The notes under the pieces: model-generated
Databases searched by the model: none
Told to the model about the DNA's origin: nothing
What the model saw: the letters and a program-made list of their open reading frames with translations, nothing else
Made by a program: the position numbers and the translations under genes
Assembly: GCA_021773015.1 (NCBI GenBank)
Contig: JAJFKW010000001.1
Span: forward strand, 2,029,305 to 2,093,304
Origin: Woeseia sp.
Lineage (GTDB): Bacteria; Pseudomonadota; Gammaproteobacteria; Steroidobacterales; Woeseiaceae
Length of the DNA: 64,000 nucleotides
Direction: 5' to 3'
Shown: positions 41,077 through 49,092 of the stretch, in pieces
Numbering within the stretch: position 1 is the stretch's first letter
Layout of the letters: the number at the start of each line of letters is the position of its first letter

Positions 41077-42821
41077 TACTTACAAACCCCTTCCAGTAGG
41101 CGAATCCGCGTGGTGTCGCCAATCGATTTGATGCTATCGCTATGGATTGCTCCCGGAAAAAGATCCTGAAGTTGGTCCGCGCGGACAGGCTTGGAAAACA
41201 GAAACCCTTGGCCAATGTTGCAGCCATGACCATGCAGAAACGCGAGTTGCTCCTGCGTTTCAATTCCCTCGGCCACGGTTTCGAGATTTAGATTCTGAGC
41301 CATCGAAATTATCGCTGCACAGATCGCCTCCCCGTCGCTGCTTTTGCCAATATCAGACACGAACGATTTATCGATCTTTAGGACGTCAATAGGAAATCGA
41401 CGCAGATAACTTAAGCAAGAGTGACCCGTTCCGAAGTCGTCGATCGCTAATCGCAGGCCAATACTCTTTAGCCGCTGCAAGCAGCCTTGCGCACTATCGG
41501 TATCCTCCATCAACAAACCTTCCGTTAGCTCGAATTCCAACAGCTCTGGCGTTGCGCCGGTTTGTTCGAGAATGGCCCGTACTTTCCTGTGGAAGTCCGG
41601 CTGCTGAAACTGCGGCGCGGACACATTGACGGATATTTGTGGGACGGCGATTCCAAGTTGTTGCCATGCTTGTAGGTGCTTGCAAGCTTGTTCGATAATC
41701 CAGTATCCAAGCGGGACGATATGACCACTGGATTCAGCGATTGGAATGAAATCCATAGGCGCAATTCTTCCTCTTACAGGATGATTCCAACGCAACAGCG
41801 CCTCAAGACCGCACAACTCATGACTTTCGAGATCGATCTTGGGTTGAAATTCGAGATGAAACTGCTGTAAATCGATAGCTTTCCGTATGTCATTTTCCGT
41901 GCGGTGATAGTTCAGCAACTCCGAGTGCATTTCTTCAGTAAAAAATCGTAAGCCATTTCGGCCATTCTCTTTGGCCTGGTACATCGCTATGTCAGCATTC
42001 TTTAGGAGCGCACCAACATTGCAATTATCGGTGGGAAAAATCGCGATACCGACACTTGCTGTCACCGATATTGGCCGGCCGTCCACTTCCGTCAAGTCGG
42101 AAAGCGCATGCAGTAAGTTGTAGCCGATCGCCTCCGCATCGCGTAATTCGCCGACATCTTCCACCAGAACAGCGAACTCGTCGCCACCCAAGCGAGCGAT
42201 CATGTCGCCTGCACGTGTGCATTGCTCCAACTTCTTTCCCGCCGATACCAAGACTTTGTCGCCGGCATCATGCCCCAGCGTGTCATTGACGATTTTGAAG
42301 TTATCAAGGTCGATGAAAAATAGCGCCAAACGTCGCTTAGCGCGTTTCGCCCTGGCGATCGCCTTTTCAATCTGGTCATGAAAGTGTTGCCGGTTTGCGA
42401 GCCCTGTCAGACGATCGAAGTGCGCCAAATAGTTCAGATGTTGTTCGCTTCTTTTGCGTTCAATGGCGTAGCGAATGGCACGGAGTATTGTCCGCGCATT
42501 TCCTTCCCATTTGACCAAGTAGTCTTGAACGCCGTGATTCAGAATTTCTATCGCGAAATCTTCATCGTCGTGGCCACTCAATACGACAATCGGAACATCC
42601 GGATTGGCATTTTGAATCGCTTGCGCGGAATTGAGTCCAGATGAATCTGGAAGATTGAGGTCGAGCAGGACTATTTCGGGCACGTCGATTGCCAGTCGGT
42701 TGACTGCGGCCTCTAGTGACGTGACGTGGTCGAGTTCGATGTCGATACCAGCCTGACGCTTAAACAGACCTCTAAGCAACGCCGCGTCATTTTCGTCGTC
42801 TTCGACTAACAGAGCTTTCAC
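41076..42821 (-). CDS. Response regulator with GGDEF and EAL domains
   Basis: 581 residues. REC (1-120): MKALLVEDDENDAALL, phospho-Asp in VLLDLNLPDSSG, and DYLVKWEG. GGDEF (~135-300): RLGGDEF intact, plus an RxxD inhibitory site (RAGD). EAL (~310-560): EALLRW, ELTE, DDFGTG, LKID and AEGIET, all catalytic positions canonical. It could make or degrade c-di-GMP under control of phosphorylation by the kinase encoded next. It is the first gene of a tightly overlapping operon. Confidence 0.95.
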   Translation of the reverse strand: MKALLVEDDENDAALLRGLFKRQAGIDIELDHVTSLEAAVNRLAIDVPEIVLLDLNLPDSSGLNSAQAIQNANPDVPIVVLSGHDDEDFAIEILNHGVQDYLVKWEGNARTILRAIRYAIERKRSEQHLNYLAHFDRLTGLANRQHFHDQIEKAIARAKRAKRRLALFFIDLDNFKIVNDTLGHDAGDKVLVSAGKKLEQCTRAGDMIARLGGDEFAVLVEDVGELRDAEAIGYNLLHALSDLTEVDGRPISVTASVGIAIFPTDNCNVGALLKNADIAMYQAKENGRNGLRFFTEEMHSELLNYHRTENDIRKAIDLQQFHLEFQPKIDLESHELCGLEALLRWNHPVRGRIAPMDFIPIAESSGHIVPLGYWIIEQACKHLQAWQQLGIAVPQISVNVSAPQFQQPDFHRKVRAILEQTGATPELLEFELTEGLLMEDTDSAQGCLQRLKSIGLRLAIDDFGTGHSCLSYLRRFPIDVLKIDKSFVSDIGKSSDGEAICAAIISMAQNLNLETVAEGIETQEQLAFLHGHGCNIGQGFLFSKPVRADQLQDLFPGAIHSDSIKSIGDTTRIRLLEGVCK

Positions 42822-43159
42822 GACGTTTATCCACTACCTGAAGTTGGGCCGAGATCCATAGGAACGATGGCCGCCTAAGGGAATTTATCGTCAAAAGTGT
42901 CAATACATTGAAGAAATCAGGTCGAGACCGTGCGATTACGCGAAGAAGTGTGACGCAGCGCAAGTTTTCGCTGATCTAACTCGTGCGAAGAGCGGGAATG
43001 CTGGAACGCGTAACAATTTAGGCACGCAATTTATCTGCAGAATATACGCTGCGAACCGTATTGCCACCGTGTATCAGGGTAAAATGGAACTGTCCGCCAT
43101 CGCTGCAGCGATTGATAATAAATCACTGAAAAGGGACGTCACGGGACGTCGAAAACACA
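42822..43159. other. 338-bp intergenic region between divergent genes
   Basis: No gene is seen. A perfect tandem pair of GGGACGTC (43133-43140 and 43143-43150, 10-bp period) lies just before the rightward glpD-like start and may be part of its leader or an operator. Otherwise I see only the expected promoter space. Confidence 0.4.
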
Positions 43160-44770
43160 ATGTCGCTGAACCTACGAAACAACAATGTTCGCAAGCTGGC
43201 CGAGCGTGATTATGACGTTGGCATCGTTGGCGGAGGAATCAATGGTGCGGTGGCCGCGGCGGCTCTCGCCGCTCGTGGTGTGAGAGTTGCTTTGATCGAT
43301 AAAGGCGATTTTGCAGGAGGAACGAGCTCGCAGAGCTCCAATCTGGCCTGGGGTGGCATCAAGTATCTCGAGAAGGGCGATTTGCCACTGGTGGCGGGAC
43401 TCTGCAAGAGTCGTAACCATTTGATGAAGAGTTTTCCATCCACCGTCAAAGAAATCCGCTTTCTGACCACAGTGCAACGCGGCTTTCGTATGCCAGCGAT
43501 ACTGCTCTATTTTGGTGCATTGCTTTATTGGGTAATCGGTCGATTTGCGACCGAGGCGCCGATTCTGCTGACACGTAGAGCGCTCGGCCGGCGCGACAAA
43601 CGAATTCGGCTGGATACTGCGCGCGCAGGATTCGAGTATTCTGACTGTTATCTGCACGACAACGACGCAAGATTTGTTTTCAATTTCATTCGCAAGGCGA
43701 TGAACTATGGCGCAGTCGCTGCGAATTACGTATCGGCGAATGACGCGAACTTCCAGGATGGCGGTTGGCACGTAGCCGCTGCAGATGAAATTACCGGCGA
43801 GCGGATTGAAATTCAGTGTAACGTTTTGATCAATGCTTGTGGGCCCGAGGTTGACTTGTTAAACCAATACGCCGATCAGAAGACCACCTACCGGCACGTG
43901 TTTTCGAAGGGCGTTCATCTCATCATCGATCGAGCAGTAGACAGTCCGCGAATCTTGGCGTTCTTTGCCAGCGACGGCCGGTTGTTTTTTGTTATTCCTA
44001 TGGGACCGAAAACCTGCATTGGTACGACCGATACCGAAGTAGACGACCCAGCCGTGTCCGTCAGCCTGCAGGATCGCAAGTTTATTCTCGACAACGCGAA
44101 TGAAATGCTGAATTTGGAAAAGCCATTAACGGAAGTCGACATAATTGCGGAAAGATGCGGCGTACGACCGTTGGCGGTTAGTGGTAACAGCGATGGCGCA
44201 AACTGGGTCGAGTTATCACGCAAGCATGAAATTGAAGTGGACGAACAGCGAAGGCAGTTGAGCATCTTTGGCGGCAAGCTTACAGATTGCCTGAATGTCG
44301 GCGAAGAAGTGGCCAATATTGTTGCGTCACTCGGGGTACAATTTTCGGAAGATACCCAACGATGGTATGGCGAACCGGATGGGGACCTGAAAGAAGAGTT
44401 TTTATTGCAAGCCCGTTTAATGGGACTCGATGATATGACCGACCCGCGATCTTGTGAACCGCTCACGGATCGTTTCTGGCGGCGCTATGGCGCGCACGCT
44501 TTTGAAATGCTCGAATTAGTTCGTGAAGACCCGGCTAATGCAGTTCGTTTAATGGAACACGCGGAATATCTACGCTGTGAAATTGAAATGGCAGGTCGGC
44601 TTGAGATGATCACCAAGCTCGAGGACTTTCTGCGCCGACGATCAAAAATAAGTCTGGTCGTTCGCGACAGTGACTTTATAGATGACCCCGGCCTTCGGGA
44701 GGCTTGCGAAATTCTGTTTGGAAACGAGGGCGACGCAAAACTGCAGGAATATGTTGAAGGAACGAACTGA
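43160..44770 (+). CDS. glpD: FAD-dependent glycerol-3-phosphate dehydrogenase
   Basis: 536 residues. The FAD-binding motif VGIVGGGINGAVAAAALAARG is followed by the family-specific GTSSQSSNLAWGGIKYLEKGD. The middle holds YSDCYLHDNDARFVF, FFVIPMGPKTCIGTTDTE and GVRPLAVS, then the C-terminal domain of GlpD/GlpA. It oxidises glycerol-3-phosphate to dihydroxyacetone phosphate with electrons to quinone, at the inner membrane surface. It stands alone: no glpF, glpK or glpR is adjacent. It is divergent from the REC-GGDEF-EAL operon. Confidence 0.9.
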   Translation: MSLNLRNNNVRKLAERDYDVGIVGGGINGAVAAAALAARGVRVALIDKGDFAGGTSSQSSNLAWGGIKYLEKGDLPLVAGLCKSRNHLMKSFPSTVKEIRFLTTVQRGFRMPAILLYFGALLYWVIGRFATEAPILLTRRALGRRDKRIRLDTARAGFEYSDCYLHDNDARFVFNFIRKAMNYGAVAANYVSANDANFQDGGWHVAAADEITGERIEIQCNVLINACGPEVDLLNQYADQKTTYRHVFSKGVHLIIDRAVDSPRILAFFASDGRLFFVIPMGPKTCIGTTDTEVDDPAVSVSLQDRKFILDNANEMLNLEKPLTEVDIIAERCGVRPLAVSGNSDGANWVELSRKHEIEVDEQRRQLSIFGGKLTDCLNVGEEVANIVASLGVQFSEDTQRWYGEPDGDLKEEFLLQARLMGLDDMTDPRSCEPLTDRFWRRYGAHAFEMLELVREDPANAVRLMEHAEYLRCEIEMAGRLEMITKLEDFLRRRSKISLVVRDSDFIDDPGLREACEILFGNEGDAKLQEYVEGTN

Positions 44771-45125
44771 GAGTCATCGCTTCTCTATGCTGGCGGCTCG
44801 CATGTTTGTGCGTACACAAGCTATTTTTTGCTGACTAGCGATTATTTAACGTGACAGAAGTGCATCAACGACGCGCTAAGAAAGGGCGGATAGAGAACAC
44901 CGCTAGCGACGATAGATGATTGTTCACCGGACGGACGCCGGCAGACAATGTAGAACTCGGGCAACCGCTTTCGTTTCCAGAAATGGCTTTTCCGCTGGTA
45001 CGATGGCAATGGACTGCTATTGACTCATGGCAGTCATTACTAAATTTTCAGTAGCGCTTGTTCTTGCTTATGCCGCAGATCACAACCGCTCAATTTACAA
45101 CATCTTAAGGTCTTAACAAGCTGCA
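44771..45125. other. 355-bp intergenic region before the HAD gene
   Basis: No gene is seen. It holds one copy of the repeat GAACTCGGGCAAC (44953-44965) whose second copy lies at 45850-45862. A 12-bp palindrome, TTAAGGTCTTAA (45105-45116), sits just before the HAD gene and overlaps its probable ribosome-binding site (AAGG). Confidence 0.4.
44953..44965 (+). repeat. Imperfect intergenic repeat, copy 1
   Basis: GAACTCGGGCAAC followed by CGCTTTCGTTTC. It matches the segment at 45850 exactly over 13 bases and loosely over about 30. Two copies flank the HAD gene. Confidence 0.4.
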
Positions 45126-45749
45126 ATGTCACACCGCTATGACGCCATACTATTCGACCTGCTTTCGGCGTTGCTCGATTCATGGTCGTTGTGGGATGAC
45201 CTGGCCGGCGATTTAACACTTGGACGAGAATGGCGGATGCACTATCTTGAGGCCGCTTACAATACTGAACGGTATGAACCTTACCTTGCGCTAATTGGTG
45301 AATCTGCAAAAGCGGTCGGCATTGCTGAAGCGCAGGCGGATATTCTGGCCAACCGGTGGAGCGAGTTAACGCCGTGGCCGGAGGCCATCGAAATAATCAG
45401 AGAGCTTGCTTCCACGACCAAAATCGGCGTGATAACAAACTGCTCCGAGAAATTAGGCGTGCAAGCGGCACTTAGGCTCGGCGTTAAATTCGACGTCGTC
45501 CTTACAGCAGAGCGTGCCGGATACTACAAACCTGATCCAAGAATCTACGAGAAAGCAATCGAGGAAATTTGCGAAGTACCTGAGCGTATTTTGTACGTGG
45601 CGGGTTCTCCGTATGATGTACGCGGTGCGGCAGCTGCTGGCATGCCAGTGTATTGGCACAATCGAATTGGCCTTGTTGATATTGTGGCGAGCTCAAATAC
45701 GATTGAGTCATCAGATACATTAGCTGGCTTGCGCGACCTCATAATGTAA
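45126..45749 (+). CDS. HAD-superfamily hydrolase, haloacid dehalogenase-like
   Basis: 207 residues. HAD motif I is AILFDLLSALLDS (nucleophile Asp11), motif II is VITNCSEK (Ser/Thr), motif III is YYKPDPRIY (Lys) and motif IV is VAGSPYDVRGAAAAGM (Asp). Motif I lacks the second Asp of phosphatases (D-L-L), which fits 2-haloacid dehalogenase-like members better than phosphatases. It is soluble and cytoplasmic. The substrate is unknown; it stands alone between two intergenic repeat copies. Confidence 0.85.
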   Translation: MSHRYDAILFDLLSALLDSWSLWDDLAGDLTLGREWRMHYLEAAYNTERYEPYLALIGESAKAVGIAEAQADILANRWSELTPWPEAIEIIRELASTTKIGVITNCSEKLGVQAALRLGVKFDVVLTAERAGYYKPDPRIYEKAIEEICEVPERILYVAGSPYDVRGAAAAGMPVYWHNRIGLVDIVASSNTIESSDTLAGLRDLIM

Positions 45750-45849
45750 CGGTTCTTCACTACCATTCGCGTGGCACCAGTCGAATCGATTGTTGCCCGT
45801 TTCGCAATTCGACAGGCCGATAGCAGACGCAAGCCAGGTGGTACACTCT

Positions 45850-45862
45850 GAACTCGGGCAAC
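45850..45862 (+). repeat. Imperfect intergenic repeat, copy 2
   Basis: GAACTCGGGCAAC followed by AGTCGCTCGTTTC, matching copy 1 at 44953. It lies about 90 bp upstream of a small membrane protein gene. Confidence 0.4.
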
Positions 45863-45954
45863 AGTCGCTCGTTTCTTGTCTCGTCATACTTAGCAATAGG
45901 ATGGATAAGTAAACTGTCGCCGATTTACGACCTTCTGAAGTTGGGAACATCTCG

Positions 45955-46230
45955 ATGAAATCTAGATTGTTGAGTGGCGCAGCCGGGGTTGCGGTACTAG
46001 TTTTTGCGGCTATCTCGCCACAGGTTTTGCTGACGTCCGAAATTTCGATGATTGGCGGATTAGCCGGCTATTTGATGTTTGTCGGTATGATGCTCGGCGT
46101 GTATCTGTTGTTCTATTGCATGGCTGGTGAATGGCTTCATAAGTTCAAGAAGCGCAAAACATTGACTCAAGATCGTATTGTCGCAGAAACCAGCCGCCCA
46201 AGTGGTAAAGTTTTGAGCGACAGCTACTGA
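45955..46230 (+). CDS. Small two-helix membrane protein, function unknown
   Basis: 91 residues. Two hydrophobic helices (AAGVAVLVFAAISPQVLL and GYLMFVGMMLGVYLLFYCMA) are followed by a basic tail (KFKKRKTLTQDR). A GGGAA upstream and a leader with no competing frame make it likely real. I recognise no family. Confidence 0.55.
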   Translation: MKSRLLSGAAGVAVLVFAAISPQVLLTSEISMIGGLAGYLMFVGMMLGVYLLFYCMAGEWLHKFKKRKTLTQDRIVAETSRPSGKVLSDSY

Positions 46231-46352
46231 CCGGAAGCTGACGCTCGCATAGTTTACTAAGACTATTTGAGACTGGAGCCTTGTCGCGCTCGATGGCATC
46301 GCTGAGCCGTCATTTGCGCCAGAATCTTAAATACTGATGGCAGCATTAGTGC

Positions 46353-47117
46353 CTAGAATTCCGCACCGCTGTCGTGGGACACTTCCATTTTGACTTGCTT
46401 GACGTTGGCAAATCCTTCTCTTCGATTTTGTTCCCGAACCAGCCTGTTCAATTGAAACAACGACACCAACAACGCGTGTAGCAAAAGTAAGTAGCCTTTC
46501 TTATTGAGATCTTCCAATTGTTCTGCGGTTAGCGATTGCATCTTGTCTTCATCTACCGTCAGCAGTCCCTTGATCGTTTGGACTCCGCCATCTGTAAGAT
46601 AAACTTGAATATCGACGGACTTGTAGAGCTGTAGTTTTTCAATGGTTGACGTAAATGCATGCGTTTGAAAGTCGCCCTCGACGCTGGCCTCCAACAGCGC
46701 AGTCACTCTGGTGAGATATAACGATGGTTTATCGCTACCGTCAAACAGCGGCTCCCCTTCTTGTTCAGAAAAGGCATCGCTTTCTTCATCTATGCCTATC
46801 GTATAGTTGTTGTCGCCTTTGGGCGAACGCATCAAGAAAAACGGATAGGCTTGCATCGCGATCGGCTGAAAGTTTGCCGTCCATTGTTGCTCCTCGACAA
46901 ATAGATTCCGTCCCTGTTCAAGGCTGGTTACAGCAGACAATGTCCAGTTACTCGTTGTTTGATTTTTCGTCAGAAATACCGGAAAGCTGCTAACCGCTTT
47001 GCCAATCTCATTGGCCTGCAAATTTACAATATGCTGTTTCTCCGCAATATCTATCGAACAGTTTTTGACGACCTTTAGTTTACTGTGTTCGTTAGTGAGT
47101 TCTACCAATTTAGCCAT
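46353..47117 (-). CDS. SapC-family protein
   Basis: 254 residues from the ATG at 47117, which has AAGG six bases upstream and gives the family-like start MAKLVELTNEHSKLKV; the frame extends to 47153. The SapC domain is clear: SFPVFLTKN, WTLSAVTSLEQGRNLFVEEQ, QAYPFFLMRS and IGIDEESDAF. Members were named after an S-layer-associated Campylobacter protein, and they often sit with TonB receptors and tryptophan halogenases in carbohydrate-scavenging loci. Its true function is unknown. It lies 8 bp after a small 98-residue gene. Confidence 0.86.
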   Translation of the reverse strand: MAKLVELTNEHSKLKVVKNCSIDIAEKQHIVNLQANEIGKAVSSFPVFLTKNQTTSNWTLSAVTSLEQGRNLFVEEQQWTANFQPIAMQAYPFFLMRSPKGDNNYTIGIDEESDAFSEQEGEPLFDGSDKPSLYLTRVTALLEASVEGDFQTHAFTSTIEKLQLYKSVDIQVYLTDGGVQTIKGLLTVDEDKMQSLTAEQLEDLNKKGYLLLLHALLVSLFQLNRLVREQNRREGFANVKQVKMEVSHDSGAEF

Positions 47118-47125
47118 GATCGCCT

Positions 47126-47422
47126 TCAGTTGCTGGTGGTTGACGCGAGCCATCGTTCGATGTATTCGCGATGAGGAGGCAGCGATTGCAACATCTGTTG
47201 CGTCGGTTGTTGATTTCGTTGCACGATACGTAAAGCCTGTTCCCGATCTCTATATACGTAGGCCTGCTGCTCAAGGTCGAGCTTAAAGCCCACTCTACAA
47301 ACAACATACTGATAGCTGGCTGCGGGAAACAACTCTATCGCACTATCGAAACCGTTTGGAATCGGCCCGCGGCTGCTACAGAGCGTAAGATCCTCTTGCG
47401 GACTTTCCGGTATTGTCGACAT
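47126..47422 (-). CDS. Small protein encoded upstream of SapC, function unknown
   Basis: 98 residues, soluble, in the same direction and only 8 bp from the SapC start, so probably co-transcribed. An AAGGAA lies just before the ATG at 47422. The sequence has several Tyr and Arg (YQYVVCRVGFKLDLEQQAYV, YRDREQALRIV), suggesting a small alpha/beta protein. I recognise no family. Confidence 0.5.
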   Translation of the reverse strand: MSTIPESPQEDLTLCSSRGPIPNGFDSAIELFPAASYQYVVCRVGFKLDLEQQAYVYRDREQALRIVQRNQQPTQQMLQSLPPHREYIERWLASTTSN

Positions 47423-47456
47423 TTCCTTATGTTCCTGCCAATACGGTTCGGTTCAT

Positions 47457-47642
47457 TCAGTAAGCGTGTAGTATAGCTTGAGAAAGTCGATTATCCTTTA
47501 CCGACAGCGCGAGCAAATACTCGCTTGATACGCTCTTAAATCGCGCCCCCCAATAGAGGGTCGCCGGTGTATTGCCACGGCAATCGACGACAAAGCTACA
47601 GTCGTTACTGCTTAGCGTGTAATAGGGTTGAATCGTATTCAT
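47457..47642 (-). pseudogene. Fragment resembling the N-terminus of a GH36 alpha-galactosidase
   Basis: A 61-codon frame whose centre reads SFVVDCRGNTPATLYWGARF. This resembles the start of family GH36 alpha-galactosidases, where a similar strand ending in YWG-R is common. The frame then stops, and the next leftward gene is unrelated, so it would be a decayed remnant of a gene about ten times longer. The identification rests on one short motif and is tentative; it could also be a chance open frame. Confidence 0.35.
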
Positions 47643-47838
47643 CGTCTGTCTGTTTGCGAAAGTACGTGCGTGCTAAAGGATTTCGCGACACGTTAGCATA
47701 TTCACTATGGACATCGTCAATGCAAATTGTCGGGCATCATCTGCGGATGTGCGAACAAGAACGATTGCCCTAGATGACCAGTAATTTCAGCCTGGCGAAA
47801 ATCTTTCAAATACCACGCTAGGTAATCCACTAAACTGG

Positions 47839-49092
47839 ATGCAAGTCAGCAAATGGCAGATCCTCGCAAGGCGCTATCAATATGATCGTGAAATGATCTC
47901 GGTAAATTCCGGCGCAGCAATATCAACGACCGATCAGGGCCGACGCTTTGACATCGACGCATTGCGCGTGTTTGCTTTTGGCCTGCTCATTCTCTATCAC
48001 GTCGGTATGTTTTACGTTTACGACTGGGGCTACCACATTAAGTCAGCGTATCTGTCCGAGTGGCTTCAAATACCAATGCTATTGGTCAACCAATGGCGTA
48101 TGTCGTTATTGTTTTTGATATCCGGACTCGCGATTAGCTTCGTTTGGGGTAAGCAGTCATCGAGAAAATTTGCCGCAATTCGCGTTTGGCGATTGCTATT
48201 ACCGCTACTATTCGGAATGGCCGTCGTTGTCGCGCCCCAGTGTTATTACGAAGCGCTCAGCAAGGGGATTATCGAACCCGGGTTCTTCAAGTTCATGGGG
48301 ATGTATTTGACCTTTCAGGATTTTCCAGGTGATGCCTGGGCTGGCGAGGAAATTATCGTCTGGACTTGGAATCACCTGTGGTACTTACCCTACCTCCTTT
48401 TCTACACATTGCTACTTATCCCAATCGCGAAATTTCTTGACGGACCTGCACAGAAGTTCCGCGCTTGGTTTCGGTCGCTGCGCAGCGTGTCGCTGTATTT
48501 AGTGCCGGTAGTGCCGCTCATGATTTATGGCACAATTATTTATCCCAAATTTCCCTACGTCAGCCATGCGCTATTTGACGACTGGTACGCACACGCGATG
48601 TATGGGACGTTCTTTCTATTCGGTTATCTGATTGGGCGCGACGAAGATTTCTGGGCTGAGCTTTCCCGACTAAGAAACGTTTCGCTGTCGCTAGCCGTTG
48701 TATTATTTGCGCTGTTGATTAGCACGGACAAATTTGTACCTGAAGACCCATCGATAGTACTGCAACAGATTAGCACGCTGATTACCTATTTGAATCGGTG
48801 GTCTTGGATTGTTGCGATACTGGGTTGGGGGCATCATCTGCTGAACAAACCAATGAATTGGTTACCCTATGCAACCGAGGCGGTCTATCCGTGGTACATC
48901 CTGCATCAGACGATAATTATTGTCGTTGGCTACAACCTTGCAAGGTTATCGCTCGGCCCTGTTGTCGAACCAATTCTCATCATTGTTGCAACCTTTGGCG
49001 GCTGCCTGATACTGCATGAATTCGTGATTCGCCGAGTGCGATTTCTGCGACCGCTATTCGGGCTCAAAAGTCCGCGACGCCGAAGTAGCTAA
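47839..49092 (+). CDS. Acyltransferase-3 family integral membrane protein (OpgC-like)
   Basis: 417 residues with about ten membrane helices. The signature near the N-terminus, RRFDIDALRVFAFGLLILYHVGMF, holds the R-x-x-x-x-A-LR and H residues of acyltransferase-3 enzymes. The helix WRMSLLFLISGLAISFVWG and the basic loop after it also fit. It probably transfers acyl or succinyl groups to a surface glycan such as an osmoregulated periplasmic glucan. An ATG at 47893 is a possible alternative start, as neither has a strong ribosome-binding site. It is convergent with the S9 peptidase and overlaps its stop by 4 bp. Confidence 0.85.
   Translation: MQVSKWQILARRYQYDREMISVNSGAAISTTDQGRRFDIDALRVFAFGLLILYHVGMFYVYDWGYHIKSAYLSEWLQIPMLLVNQWRMSLLFLISGLAISFVWGKQSSRKFAAIRVWRLLLPLLFGMAVVVAPQCYYEALSKGIIEPGFFKFMGMYLTFQDFPGDAWAGEEIIVWTWNHLWYLPYLLFYTLLLIPIAKFLDGPAQKFRAWFRSLRSVSLYLVPVVPLMIYGTIIYPKFPYVSHALFDDWYAHAMYGTFFLFGYLIGRDEDFWAELSRLRNVSLSLAVVLFALLISTDKFVPEDPSIVLQQISTLITYLNRWSWIVAILGWGHHLLNKPMNWLPYATEAVYPWYILHQTIIIVVGYNLARLSLGPVVEPILIIVATFGGCLILHEFVIRRVRFLRPLFGLKSPRRRSS

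Noticed and set aside
33247-42961. Repeated 12-mer TGTGACGCAGCG at about 33247 and 42950
   Set aside because: Repeated 12-mers are expected by chance many times in 64 kb.
43133-43150. Tandem GGGACGTC pair near the glpD start as an iteron or origin
   Set aside because: Only two copies, with no DnaA box cluster or replication gene nearby.
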